DNA of 64,000 nucleotides, from assembly GCA_903875445.1 (NCBI GenBank), contig CAIQWD010000059.1, forward strand, positions 62,001-126,000, written 5' to 3'. Every line of letters begins with the position of its first letter. Position 1 is the stretch's first letter. This document shows, one piece after another, positions 16,702-25,941 of this stretch. Under the pieces are notes generated by a model, which saw only the letters and a program-made list of their open reading frames with translations, had not been told where the DNA came from and did not search any database. The translations under genes and the position numbers were made by a program. Source of the stretch: an uncultured delta proteobacterium (GTDB lineage Bacteria; Desulfobacterota; Desulfobulbia; Desulfobulbales; Desulfocapsaceae).

Positions 16702-19431
16702 CTATTTTCCTCCTCTCAAGGCCGCCTGAGCAGCCGCTAATCTGGCGATCGGCACCCGGTAGGGGGAGCACGAAACATAATTCAAGCCAATCCGGTGACA
16801 AAAATCGATGGATTGCGGGTCGCCGCCGTGCTCGCCGCAAATGCCGCATTCCAGGTCCGGTTTGACGCTGCGGCCTTTCTCGATGGCGATCTTCATCAAG
16901 GCCCCGACCCCCTCCTCGTCAATGGTGGCAAAGGGATTATGGGGGAGGATTCCGTTTTTCATATAATCGATGAGAAAACCTGATTCCGCATCATCGCGGG
17001 AAATGCCGAAGGTTGTCTGGGTGAGATCGTTGGTGCCGAAGGAAAAGAATTCGGCATTGCTGGCAATTTCATCGGCGGTTATCGCCGCCCTGGGGATTTC
17101 AATCATCGTGCCGAATTTATAATCAACCACCGCCCCCTGCTCGCGCATCACCTCCTGAGCCACTTTTTCCAGCACTTCCCTTTGTAATTTCAGCTCATTC
17201 ACATGACTGGTGAGAGGAATCATCACCTCGGGATGCACCACCACGCCTTCCCGTTTCACTTCGCAGGCCGCTTCAAAGATGGCTCGCACCTGCATCATGG
17301 TGAGTTCCGGAATGAGGATGCCGAGACGCACGCCGCGCAGTCCCAGCATCGGATTGGCCTCGCGCAGGGAATTGACGCGTTTCAGCACCAGTTCCTTGAT
17401 ATGGACCTGCTCCAGGATGGCATTCAGGTCGTCGAGCCGGGAGGCGTGCTGCAACTGCAATTTCAGGTCCGACAGCTCCACCATCAGCTCGGTGTGGCTC
17501 GGCAGGAATTCGTGGAGTGGAGGGTCGATCAGGCGGATGATCACCGGCAGGCCGTCCATCGCCCGGAAAAGGCCGGAAAAATCCTCGCGCTGGTACGGGA
17601 GAAGGGCATCCAGGGCCTCCTTCCGGTCCACCCTTCGATCGGACATGATCATTTTCTGGATCAGCGGCAAGCGCTCGGCTTGAAAGAACATGTGCTCCGT
17701 TCGGCAGAGGCCGATACCCTTTGCCCCGTATTCCCGTGCCCGGCTTGCATCCTGCGGGTAATCGGCGTTCGCCCACACCCCCAGCCGTTTAAAGTCGTCG
17801 GCCCAGGAAAGCAGTTTTATCAGCCACTGATCACGGATATCCGGGATCATGGTGGGCATCACACCCAGATACACCTTGCCGGTGGTGCCATCGATGGAGA
17901 TGCTGTCGCCTTCATGGATGACCAGGTCGCCGACGCTCATCAGCCGTCTGGCAACCTCGATGTTGAGGCTTGAAGCCCCGACGACCGCCGGTTTGCCGAA
18001 TTGCCTTGCGACCAGGGCTGCATGGCTCGTCCGGCCGCCCTTACTGGTGAGGATTCCCTCTGCCGCCAGCATGCCGTGGACATCGTCCGGTTTGGTCTCC
18101 GGCCTGACCATTATTACCTTCTTGCCGGATTTCTTTGCCCAGGATTCGGCCAGATCGGCATCAAAGGCGACAACCCCGCAGGCGGCACCGGGCGAGACAT
18201 TGAGCCCCGAGGCGAGTTCCCGCCCCGCCTCCCGCGCCGCCTTGATCGCCGCCGGATCGAACTGGGGATGGAGAAAGAAATCGACCTGCTCCGGACTGAC
18301 CCGCATTACCGCCTCCTCGCGGGAAATGAGCTCTTCTGCGACCATATCGACGGCGATGCGGACCGCCGCCTGGGCGGTGCGTTTGCCGTTACGGGTCTGC
18401 AACAGCCACAATTTACCTTTTTCGATGGTAAATTCGACATCCTGCATTTCCCGGTAATGGGTCTCCAGTTTCCGGGCAATTTCTTCGAACTGAGAGTAGG
18501 CTTCCGGCAGCTCGTTCTTCATCTCCCGTAGATCCTTGGTCTGGCGGATGCCGGCAACCACGTCCTCACCTTGGGCATTGATGAGATAATCGCCTTCGAG
18601 CATCTTTTCCCCGGTCGAGCCGCTGCGGGTCATGGCCACCCCGGTGGCGCTGTCGGCACCCATATTGCCGAATACCATGGCGACGATGCTCACCGCCGTT
18701 CCTAGGTCGTGGGCAATGCCGGCGGCGTTGCGATAATCGATCGCCCGCTTGCCGTTCCAGCTCTTGAACACCGCTTCGGTGGACATGTCCAACTGGTCGT
18801 AGGGGTCTTCCGGAAAGGTGTGCAGGGTATGGTGCCGATAGATTTCCTTGAACTCGGCGGTGACGTTTTTCCAATGCTCGGCGGACAATTCCGCATCGGT
18901 GAAAACGCCCGCGGTTCGCCGCACCCGCGTCAACACTTTCTCGAAGACCTCGTCCGGCATGCCCATGACCACGCAGCCGAGCATCTGGATGAGCCGCCGG
19001 TAAGAATCGTAAACAAAGCGTTCATCCCCGGTCTGTTCGATCATCCCCTGGGCGGTCTGATCGTTCAGGCCGATATTGAGCACCGTATCCATCATCCCCG
19101 GCATCGAAAATTTCGCCCCGGAACGGCAGGAGACGAGCAAGGGGTTTTTGCAACCGCCGAAGACCTTGCCGGTCGCCGCTTCAACATCGTGCAGGGCTTC
19201 GACCTCCTGTTCCCACATCCGGTCCGGCAACGTTCCACCTCCTGCAAGATAGGCATTACAGGCTTCGGTAGTCACCACAAAACCGGCGGGAACTGGGATT
19301 CCCAGGCGAACCATATCGGCAAGATTGGCGCCTTTGCCACCCAGTAAGCCGCGCACTTTATCCCAATTGCCGCTCAAACCGTCCTGGATCTGATTCACTT
19401 CATCAAAAAGATAAACCCACTTTTTTGTCAT
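16702..19431 (-). CDS. ppdK: Pyruvate, phosphate dikinase
   Basis: 909 aa, the usual bacterial length. Interconverts pyruvate, ATP and Pi with PEP, AMP and PPi in the cytoplasm. The N-terminal ATP-grasp domain has GGKGANLADMVRLGIPVP; the phosphohistidine domain has KGGRTSHAALVARQFGKPAV with the catalytic His; the C-terminal TIM barrel has IEIPRAAITADEIA, FFSFGTNDLTQTTFGISRDD and CGICGEHGGDP. In anaerobes it serves gluconeogenesis from pyruvate or PPi-linked glycolysis. It ends 12 bp from the efflux operon (convergent). The 183 bp upstream separate it from the hydratase genes on the same strand. Confidence 0.95.
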   Translation of the reverse strand: MTKKWVYLFDEVNQIQDGLSGNWDKVRGLLGGKGANLADMVRLGIPVPAGFVVTTEACNAYLAGGGTLPDRMWEQEVEALHDVEAATGKVFGGCKNPLLVSCRSGAKFSMPGMMDTVLNIGLNDQTAQGMIEQTGDERFVYDSYRRLIQMLGCVVMGMPDEVFEKVLTRVRRTAGVFTDAELSAEHWKNVTAEFKEIYRHHTLHTFPEDPYDQLDMSTEAVFKSWNGKRAIDYRNAAGIAHDLGTAVSIVAMVFGNMGADSATGVAMTRSGSTGEKMLEGDYLINAQGEDVVAGIRQTKDLREMKNELPEAYSQFEEIARKLETHYREMQDVEFTIEKGKLWLLQTRNGKRTAQAAVRIAVDMVAEELISREEAVMRVSPEQVDFFLHPQFDPAAIKAAREAGRELASGLNVSPGAACGVVAFDADLAESWAKKSGKKVIMVRPETKPDDVHGMLAAEGILTSKGGRTSHAALVARQFGKPAVVGASSLNIEVARRLMSVGDLVIHEGDSISIDGTTGKVYLGVMPTMIPDIRDQWLIKLLSWADDFKRLGVWANADYPQDASRAREYGAKGIGLCRTEHMFFQAERLPLIQKMIMSDRRVDRKEALDALLPYQREDFSGLFRAMDGLPVIIRLIDPPLHEFLPSHTELMVELSDLKLQLQHASRLDDLNAILEQVHIKELVLKRVNSLREANPMLGLRGVRLGILIPELTMMQVRAIFEAACEVKREGVVVHPEVMIPLTSHVNELKLQREVLEKVAQEVMREQGAVVDYKFGTMIEIPRAAITADEIASNAEFFSFGTNDLTQTTFGISRDDAESGFLIDYMKNGILPHNPFATIDEEGVGALMKIAIEKGRSVKPDLECGICGEHGGDPQSIDFCHRIGLNYVSCSPYRVPIARLAAAQAALRGGK

Positions 19432-19614
19432 GGCGATGCTCCTGTTGATGCATTCATAACCGGCACGCCTTGGACCTCTACAGACAGGACATGCCCCCCC
19501 AAAATTTACAACGGCTTAGCAGCAATCATATCAATTGCGCAGCAAGAAAACAAATTGCTCCACATGTTTTTCTGTGCACCGACTCTTCCGAAGGGGCAAG
19601 ACCCAGGTCGATCC

Positions 19615-20088
19615 TCACCTATTCTTCTGTAAATACGGAATGATTCCTCCACTCTTCAAGATACCTGCGACAAAAGGAGGCAAGGGTTCTCTGGCATATT
19701 CCTTGCCTGTCGTCTCATTACGAATCTTTTCGGCGGTGATTGTCAGTTTATCCTTTGCCGCTATCTCCGAGGCCTCCGGGCAAACGATCAGCTGTAAGCC
19801 GAGGTTGATGGCATTACGAAAGAAGATCCGGGCGAATCCCCGGGCAATAACCGCCGCAACTCCGCGCTCCTTCAGTACCGCAGCGGCCTGTTCCCGTGAA
19901 GAGCCGCAGCCGAAATTGTCGCCGGCAACCAGGATATCGCCCTTTGCAAAACCGCTGGTGAAATGGGCATGGTGTTCGAAGGTGTACCCCGCCATCTCGC
20001 CGATAGTGGGCAGCACGAGATGATGCGCCCCGAGAATCTGATCGGTATCGATATTATTGCCGAATATAATTGCCTTGCCCTCTATCAT
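19615..20088 (-). CDS. LeuD-type hydratase small subunit (isopropylmalate isomerase family)
   Basis: 157 aa. GKAIIFGNNIDTDQILGAHHLVLPT, GDILVAGDNFGCGSSREQAAAVLKERGVAAVIARGFARIFFRNAINLGL is the swivel domain of LeuD/homoaconitase small subunits, with the GCGSSRE substrate-binding loop. Its ATG overlaps the stop of the large-subunit gene (TCAT arrangement, 4 bp). No other leucine genes are nearby and a LysR gene is divergent, so the substrate may be another 2-alkylmalate or a maleate derivative rather than isopropylmalate. Confidence 0.85.
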   Translation of the reverse strand: MIEGKAIIFGNNIDTDQILGAHHLVLPTIGEMAGYTFEHHAHFTSGFAKGDILVAGDNFGCGSSREQAAAVLKERGVAAVIARGFARIFFRNAINLGLQLIVCPEASEIAAKDKLTITAEKIRNETTGKEYAREPLPPFVAGILKSGGIIPYLQKNR

Positions 20089-21338
20089 CGCAATCCTCCT
20101 CTTGGATCGGTAATGCAGCCGTTGATGGCGGAGGCGGCGACCACCGCCGGACTGGCCAGATAGATTTCACTGTCGGGGCTGCCCACCCTGCCCCGAAAAT
20201 TCCTGTTGGCCGTGGTCAAGAGCCGTTCGCCTTTGCCGAGAATGCCGCCGCTTCCGCCGAAACAGGCACTGCAGCCGGGGGCACTGACCATTGCGCCGCT
20301 CTCCATAAATATCCTGATCAACCCTGCTTCCAGCGCCTGCAAATACACATCCTTTGAGGCTGGGGTAACGAGAAACCGGACATTTCCTGCGATTTTCCGG
20401 CCCTTCAGAATGGCTGCGGCGATTTCCAGGTCGGCAAATCTGCCGTTGGTGCAGGCACCCAAAAAAAGCTCATCGATGACTGTCCCTGCAAAGGTGCTAA
20501 TATCGCGAACATTATCGACACTGTGCGGGAAGGCGATCTGCGGCGCCAAGGCACTCACATCATATTCCATCGTCCGTTCGTACCTCGCGTCTGCATCGTC
20601 GGTAAAAACCCTATACCCTTCCCGGCCGGCTTTTTTCATATACGCTTCGGTTGTTGCATCCGGCTGGACATAGGCAAATTTTGCCCCGGCCTCGATGGCC
20701 ATATTGCAGATGGTCATCCGCTCGGAGATCCGAAGGGCCTGCACAGCCGGGCCATCGAAACAGAGGGCCTTGTAGGTTGCCCCTTTGACCGTCAAATCGC
20801 CGATGATCTTCAGGATCAAATCCTTGGCATAGACATGGGCCGGCCACTGGCCGCTCACCGTAATCCGCATGGCCTCCGGAACCTTCATCCAGATTCTCCC
20901 CTCTTTCCAGGCCACCGCCACATCGGTTGAACCCATGCCGGTGGCCAGTGCCCCCAGCGCCCCGTAGGTACAGGTATGCGAATCGGCGCCGACAATCAAC
21001 TGTCCCGGCAGCACATGGTGCTCCATCATCAGCTGATGGCAGACACCGGCACCGTCATAGACGTAGCGCAGTCCCTGGTCCAGGGCGAATTTCCGCATCT
21101 TATTGTGGGAATCGGCGGCAGCGATGGAGCTGCTCGGGGTGTAATGATCCATCACCAGAATCACCTTTTCGGGATCGAAGACCCGATCCGTTTTCAGCTC
21201 ATTTTTAAAGATATCGATGGCAAGACAAGCAGTGGCATCGTTCGCCATCACAGCGTCGAGTGCAACTTCGATAATCTGTCCCGGATGCACCATGGTCTCG
21301 GGACTATGGGCTGCAAGTATCTTTTCAATAACATTCAT
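20085..21338 (-). CDS. LeuC-type hydratase large subunit (aconitase superfamily)
   Basis: 417 aa, the size of the archaeal/clostridial-type LeuC (the enterobacterial form is ~466). Dehydrates and rehydrates a hydroxy-dicarboxylate using a [4Fe-4S] cluster. Visible: MDHYTPSSSIAAADSHNKMR, GADSHTCTYGALGALATGMGSTDVA, the first cluster Cys in LGACTNGR, and the CxxC pair in APGCSACFGG. The LysR-plus-two-subunit arrangement is like that of dimethylmaleate hydratase (DmdAB) of Eubacterium barkeri, an alternative to leucine biosynthesis. The choice cannot be made from sequence alone. Confidence 0.85.
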   Translation of the reverse strand: MNVIEKILAAHSPETMVHPGQIIEVALDAVMANDATACLAIDIFKNELKTDRVFDPEKVILVMDHYTPSSSIAAADSHNKMRKFALDQGLRYVYDGAGVCHQLMMEHHVLPGQLIVGADSHTCTYGALGALATGMGSTDVAVAWKEGRIWMKVPEAMRITVSGQWPAHVYAKDLILKIIGDLTVKGATYKALCFDGPAVQALRISERMTICNMAIEAGAKFAYVQPDATTEAYMKKAGREGYRVFTDDADARYERTMEYDVSALAPQIAFPHSVDNVRDISTFAGTVIDELFLGACTNGRFADLEIAAAILKGRKIAGNVRFLVTPASKDVYLQALEAGLIRIFMESGAMVSAPGCSACFGGSGGILGKGERLLTTANRNFRGRVGSPDSEIYLASPAVVAASAINGCITDPRGGLR

Positions 21339-21441
21339 CTTGTGTTCCTCCTTATTGTCTTCACCGAGTACAATTCGTTTCCTCTACCACGTTATCGCCG
21401 GCCCTTCCGACTTTGTCCTTGCATATGTAGCCGAATTTTTG

Positions 21442-21462
21442 TTATAAGTGAAATACATATAA
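21442..21462. promoter_or_regulatory. Possible LysR binding site
   Basis: TTATA (21442-21446) and TATAA (21458-21462) form an interrupted inverted repeat with an 11-bp spacer, between the divergent lysR and hydratase genes. The position and T-N11-A-like geometry fit a LysR box, but the sequence is AT-rich and short, so chance is possible. Confidence 0.3.
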
Positions 21463-21492
21463 TTCATCTCTGTCATAATCCACGGTTATAGC

Positions 21493-22368
21493 ATGATCGA
21501 CGCAGAACTCTACAGGGTGTTCTACACCGTTGCTGCCAGCGGCAATATCTCAACAGCCGCAGGCCAGCTGTTCGTCAGTCAACCGGCAGTCAGTAAGTCT
21601 ATTAAAAAACTGGAAAATTTGACGGGCTGCACACTCTTTGTCCGCAGCTCAAGAGGGGTAAAACCGACAACGGAAGGACAGATTCTTTTTGAGTTTGTGA
21701 AAAACGGTTTCGAGCATCTCGAAAATGGCGAGCGGGTGCTGAAAAAGATACGCAATAAAGAGCAGGGACTGATCAAGGTGGGCATCAGCAATACCCTGTG
21801 CCGCTACTATTTCATGCCGCACCTTGAGGCATTCCACCGAAGGTATCCAGGGATCCGGATGACAATCGTCAACCGGACTTCAACGGAGACCCTGAAACTG
21901 CTGGAACAGGGCTTGATCGACTTCGGTGTCATCAGTATCCCGCAGGAAAGATCCGGCTTCACCTATCGCGAGCTGTTGACTATCCGGGACGTTTTCGTCA
22001 CCGGCAAGGAGTATCCGGAGATAGAGAGTCCGGTCGCCCTGCAGAGCCTCAGCCGCTATCCGCTCATGATGCTTGAAAAAGACAATGTGACCCGCGCCTA
22101 TATCGATGCCTATCTGCGCGAAAACCAGGTCGTCCTCCAGCCGGAAATAGAGATCAGCAGCATGGATCTTCTCATAGAGTTCGCCAGGATCGGACTTGGC
22201 GTGGCACTGGTGATCAGAAACTTTGTTGAGGAAGAACTGAGTCAGGGTGTCCTCAAGGAAATCCCGGTACATCCTGCCCTGCCTTCCAGAAAGATCGGCA
22301 TCGTTATGCCGAAAAATCTGCAGCTCTCCATCGCCGCCGCAACCTTCATTGACACTCTCAGCAACTGA
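21493..22368 (+). CDS. LysR family transcriptional regulator
   Basis: 291 aa. N-terminal winged helix (LYRVFYTVAASGNISTAAGQL, VSQPAVSKSIKKLENLTGCTLFVRSSRGVKPTTEG) followed by the periplasmic-binding-like effector domain (VGISNTLCRYYFMPHLEAFHRRYPGI...). Divergently placed from the hydratase pair with 154 bp between, the standard layout for a LysR activator and its target, so the hydratase substrate or product is the likely inducer. Confidence 0.92.
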   Translation: MIDAELYRVFYTVAASGNISTAAGQLFVSQPAVSKSIKKLENLTGCTLFVRSSRGVKPTTEGQILFEFVKNGFEHLENGERVLKKIRNKEQGLIKVGISNTLCRYYFMPHLEAFHRRYPGIRMTIVNRTSTETLKLLEQGLIDFGVISIPQERSGFTYRELLTIRDVFVTGKEYPEIESPVALQSLSRYPLMMLEKDNVTRAYIDAYLRENQVVLQPEIEISSMDLLIEFARIGLGVALVIRNFVEEELSQGVLKEIPVHPALPSRKIGIVMPKNLQLSIAAATFIDTLSN

Positions 22369-22410
22369 TGCCATTGTGAAATCCGGCAACCCCGATTTGC
22401 CGTGCGGCAG

Positions 22411-23433
22411 TTACAGCAGTGTTGCACTGTTAGGACCATAAACAGTAACCCGGTTTCTTCCCGCATCTTTTGATGCATACAGCGCCGCATCGGCATTGGT
22501 AACTAACTCCGACAGCATTCTCTCGTGTGAGAGTGTATCCGTCACGATGAAGAAGTCGTTGACTCCGAAGCTGGCAGTAACTATAATCGCGTCTTTTTCT
22601 TCCTGAAGAATTGTACTTTCTATCTGTCCTCGTAACCTCTCGGCAATAGCGGCAGCTTCCATCACCGGTGTTTCCGGCAGGAGGATAATAAATTCCTCAC
22701 CCCCATAGCGAGCAGGGATATCGGAAAGCCTGACTGTTTCTTTGATTATATTTGCAACACTCTGAAGCACTTTATCTCCGATCGAATGTCCAAAGGTATC
22801 ATTGATGCGCTTGAAGAAGTCAATGTCGAGCATTATAACCGACAGATGCCGTGCGTAACGAAGAACCCTGCCGATCTCATCCTCGGCGAGTTTATTGAAA
22901 TGTCTTCTGTTGTAGAGGCCGGTGAGTGCATCGGTTATAGCCAGGAGCCGCATGGCCTCTTCGCTTTCCCGGATGGCGGCCTCAGTCTGTTTGCGGATAG
23001 TGATTTCTTGAAGCAGCTCCGTGTTCACTTGGCTGAGTTCCGCTTCCTTCCGTACGAGCTCCTGCAGGGTCCGGTCCAACTGCATGACCATTGCATTGAA
23101 GGACTGGGAAAACTCCCCCATGAATTCTACCCGCTGGGAAAAATCGCCGGAAGCGACCATCTTGGTCTGCCACGTCATATGCTTGAGGTGCGCCTGCAGT
23201 GTTTTCAGCGTGCCACCAAGATATCCTTTCAGAGCAACCTGTTTCGACAGATCCCCATGGGAGGCGGCAATTAAAAATTCCCTGAGCGAAAGGAGTTTGC
23301 CATAAAGGATCTGGACGGAATCAACCGATGCAAACCGGGCTGGGAGCTGAGGCGGCTCGGCAAGCTTGATGACGTCCAGTAAAAACCTGGAAAGCGCATC
23401 TGCCGTATCGTGCTCATTTTCAGATGGCAGCAT
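22411..23433 (-). CDS. Diguanylate cyclase with HAMP-like N-terminus
   Basis: 340 aa. The C-terminal GGDEF domain (DALTGLYNRRHFNKLAEDEI..., VIMLDIDFFKRINDTFGH) has the active GGEEF signature and an RLSD inhibitory site (RxxD) five residues before it, so it should make cyclic di-GMP with product inhibition. The N-terminal ~130 residues are soluble, with two HAMP-like segments (GDLSKQVALKG..., ASGDFSQRVEFMGEFSQSFNAMV) and a coiled coil to residue ~165. It lies 31 bp downstream of the V4R gene on the same strand, so a sensor/cyclase pair is likely. Confidence 0.9.
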   Translation of the reverse strand: MLPSENEHDTADALSRFLLDVIKLAEPPQLPARFASVDSVQILYGKLLSLREFLIAASHGDLSKQVALKGYLGGTLKTLQAHLKHMTWQTKMVASGDFSQRVEFMGEFSQSFNAMVMQLDRTLQELVRKEAELSQVNTELLQEITIRKQTEAAIRESEEAMRLLAITDALTGLYNRRHFNKLAEDEIGRVLRYARHLSVIMLDIDFFKRINDTFGHSIGDKVLQSVANIIKETVRLSDIPARYGGEEFIILLPETPVMEAAAIAERLRGQIESTILQEEKDAIIVTASFGVNDFFIVTDTLSHERMLSELVTNADAALYASKDAGRNRVTVYGPNSATLL

Positions 23434-23464
23434 GTTGACCTCTCGACCTACGATGGTGTTGCTG

Positions 23465-23983
23465 TTAGGTTATCTTTTCAGCGGTGAAGCGACAGGTCCT
23501 GTCGCCGGTACACCAGCAGTCGATTTCTTTAACCCGAAATGCACAACCTGTGAAGCTTTCGAGAAGTCCGGAAATAAAACCCTCATCATAGGTGCAGATC
23601 TCGTACCCCAGCTCGGGTAAGCCCGAACAGTCAAGGTCTTCGGAAACAGCCAGAACGAGGGACCCCTTGGCGATATCCGCCTCCTCAACACGCAGTATGC
23701 CGATCCCCAGATCACGGAGTGTCTCCTGGAGACTTCTGACGAACTCGTTGAAGTCTTTAATATTTGCAAAGTTTTTCTTGTAAAACTCGGTGCCCGCCAG
23801 CTTGCCTGCTTCATAAAAGATGTGATCGGTTTTTTCCGCTCCCAGATGCTGTTCAATAACATCTCTGAAGGTAAACTGCATGAGGCGATACACTTCAAGC
23901 CGTACGTTCGGGCCGAGATTGGGCCGACCTAAGGTAATATCGCCTAAAAGATCCCACGAAAATTGATACCTTCTCTCCGTCAT
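23465..23983 (-). CDS. V4R domain protein (putative small-molecule sensor)
   Basis: 172 aa from the ATG at 23983, which has AAGAGGTC upstream on its strand; an ATG 19 codons earlier is possible. GPNVRLEVYRLMQFTFRDVIEQHLG, AGKLAGTEFYKK, then GSLVLAVSEDLDCSGLPELG and a C-terminal FISGLLESFTGCAFRVKEIDCWCTGDRTCRF. The last Cys-rich segment is the 4-vinyl-reductase (V4R) signature, also seen in heme-NO-binding-like proteins. V4R domains bind hydrophobic ligands or metal and often stand next to signalling outputs, here a diguanylate cyclase. Confidence 0.75.
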   Translation of the reverse strand: MTERRYQFSWDLLGDITLGRPNLGPNVRLEVYRLMQFTFRDVIEQHLGAEKTDHIFYEAGKLAGTEFYKKNFANIKDFNEFVRSLQETLRDLGIGILRVEEADIAKGSLVLAVSEDLDCSGLPELGYEICTYDEGFISGLLESFTGCAFRVKEIDCWCTGDRTCRFTAEKIT

Positions 23984-24248
23984 GATTGACCTCTTGTCAA
24001 AAATAATAGGGGAATCGCTGTCATCCGGAAAAGTTTCCAAGCCAAGGACCGCGCCGGAGGCTTATTTATCCATGATAGAGGTTTTCAGCTTCTTTAGTCA
24101 AACATCTTTTCGGCCTTGCCTTTTTTTACCAGCATCTTGACTTTTTTCTCCTGAAAAACGTAGACTTTTAGAAAGTGTAAATACCACGATGTGGTGAACT
24201 GAAAACCAAAAAAAATACCAATCACATTAACCTGCCGAAGGAGACACA

Positions 24249-25934
24249 ATGAAATTTCTCAACACGCTGAAAATGAAAGGCAAACTGGCACTCTTGGCCG
24301 GTACCGCGATCCTCGGCTTTATCGGTTATTTTGCTGTCAGTTATCAACTCATGCAGGTGGTGGCCGTCAATGGATCGTTATATAATGAAATCATTAATAA
24401 CAAGGACCTGGTGGCCGATATCCTGCCGCCGCCTGAATATATCATTGAAACCTATCTGGTTACCAAACAAATTATTGCAGCAAAAGAAGCTTCTCAAAAA
24501 AAGGAGTTAATCAATCGTTTTGCCGATCTGGAAAAGGATTTTCGTGAGCGTCATGAGTTCTGGAAGTCTCGCATTCCGCCGGGTTCCTTGCATAATATGT
24601 TGCTGGTAGATTCGTATGAACCTGGCGTCAAGTTTTTTACTCTCGTCAACAATGAATTTATTGCAGCCGTCAGGAACAGCGATTTGGAAAAAATCAAAAC
24701 CATTGAAGCGGAACTCGATCGTCTCTATGAGCAGCATCGCACCAAAATTAATCAGGTCGTTACTGAAGCCAACAAAGAGAGCACGGCAATCGAGAAAAAA
24801 ACAGCCGAGATTCAGCGGTGGGTGCTGCAAGGCTTAATTGGCTTTACCCTGGTAATGCTTGTGATAATCGCCTTCTTGAGCTACAGCATCGGTGCGGCCA
24901 TTTTGCGGCCGGTGAACGCCATGGTCAGTTTCTTCATGGAATTATCCAAGGGCGAAGGTGATCTGAGCAAGCGTATCGTCACCGCCGCAAAAGATGAAAT
25001 CGGCGATATGGCTCAACGGTTCAATGCTTTTATGGATAAACTGCAGTCGTTGATCAAGGAAATTGCCGGGAACTCAAGGACGCTGGAAGCCTCCTCCACC
25101 GGTTTAACCACTATTGCCCAACAATTGGCGAAGGGTGCGGAAAATATGTTATCACGCTCCCATGGTGTCGCCACTGCGACGGAAGAGATGAGTGCCAATC
25201 TGAGTAATGTGGCGGCGTCGAGTGAACAGGCATCCACCAATGTGAACATGGTCGCTGCTGCTTCCGAAGAGATGACCGCCACTGTTCGGGAAATCGCTCA
25301 GAATTCAGGAAAGGCCCGAGGAATCACGGAAATGGCGGTAACGAAGGCCAATAGCACTTCGGCAAAAGTGAACGAATTGGGACGGGCCGCCATGGAGATC
25401 AGTAAGGTAACGGAGGTAATCACCGAGATTTCGGAACAGACCAATCTTTTGGCCCTGAACGCGACTATTGAAGCTGCTCGTGCGGGGGATGCCGGTAAAG
25501 GCTTTGCCGTCGTTGCCAACGAGATCAAAGAACTGGCAAAACAGACCGCCACCGCCACGCAACAGATCAAATCGCGCATTGAAGGCATCCAGAATTCTAC
25601 CAACGAGACGGTTGCGGAAATCGGTCAGATATCGAAAGTAATTGATGAAGTAAATGATATTGTCGGTACTATAGCCGCAGCTGTCGAGGAACAGTCGGCC
25701 TCCAGTCAGGAAATTTCCAATAACATCGCGCAGGCTTCTCAGGGGATCGAAGAGGTCAATCAGAATGTTAATCAAACCTCGGCTGTGTCATCGAGCATCA
25801 GCAGCGACATTGCCAATGTGAACCAGGGGGTTCAGGACATTACCACAAACAGCTCTCAGGTAGATGTGAAGGCGAAGGAGCTTGCACAATTGGCAGCTCA
25901 ATTACAGCAGCTTGTCGGGCGTTTTAAGGTTTAA
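24249..25934 (+). CDS. Methyl-accepting chemotaxis protein
   Basis: 561 aa. TM1 (~14-34), a ~150-residue periplasmic helical domain, TM2 (~193-217), HAMP ([20 protein letters not shown]), then a signalling domain whose hairpin tip is [20 protein letters not shown] followed by [18 protein letters not shown]. The periplasmic part starts with [11 protein letters not shown], a segment common in four-helix-bundle sensors, but the ligand is unknown. GAAGGAGA precedes the ATG. ACCAC-GAT-GTGGT (24183-24195) is a short inverted repeat in its upstream region of unknown meaning. Confidence 0.95.
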   Translation: MKFLNTLKMKGKLALLAGTAILGFIGYFAVSYQLMQVVAVNGSLYNEIINNKDLVADILPPPEYIIETYLVTKQIIAAKEASQKKELINRFADLEKDFRERHEFWKSRIPPGSLHNMLLVDSYEPGVKFFTLVNNEFIAAVRNSDLEKIKTIEAELDRLYEQHRTKINQVVTEANKESTAIEKKTAEIQRWVLQGLIGFTLVMLVIIAFLSYSIGAAILRPVNAMVSFFMELSKGEGDLSKRIVTAAKDEIGDMAQRFNAFMDKLQSLIKEIAGNSRTLEASSTGLTTIAQQLAKGAENMLSRSHGVATATEEMSANLSNVAASSEQASTNVNMVAAASEEMTATVREIAQNSGKARGITEMAVTKANSTSAKVNELGRAAMEISKVTEVITEISEQTNLLALNATIEAARAGDAGKGFAVVANEIKELAKQTATATQQIKSRIEGIQNSTNETVAEIGQISKVIDEVNDIVGTIAAAVEEQSASSQEISNNIAQASQGIEEVNQNVNQTSAVSSSISSDIANVNQGVQDITTNSSQVDVKAKELAQLAAQLQQLVGRFKV

Positions 25935-25941
25935 GAGCCAC

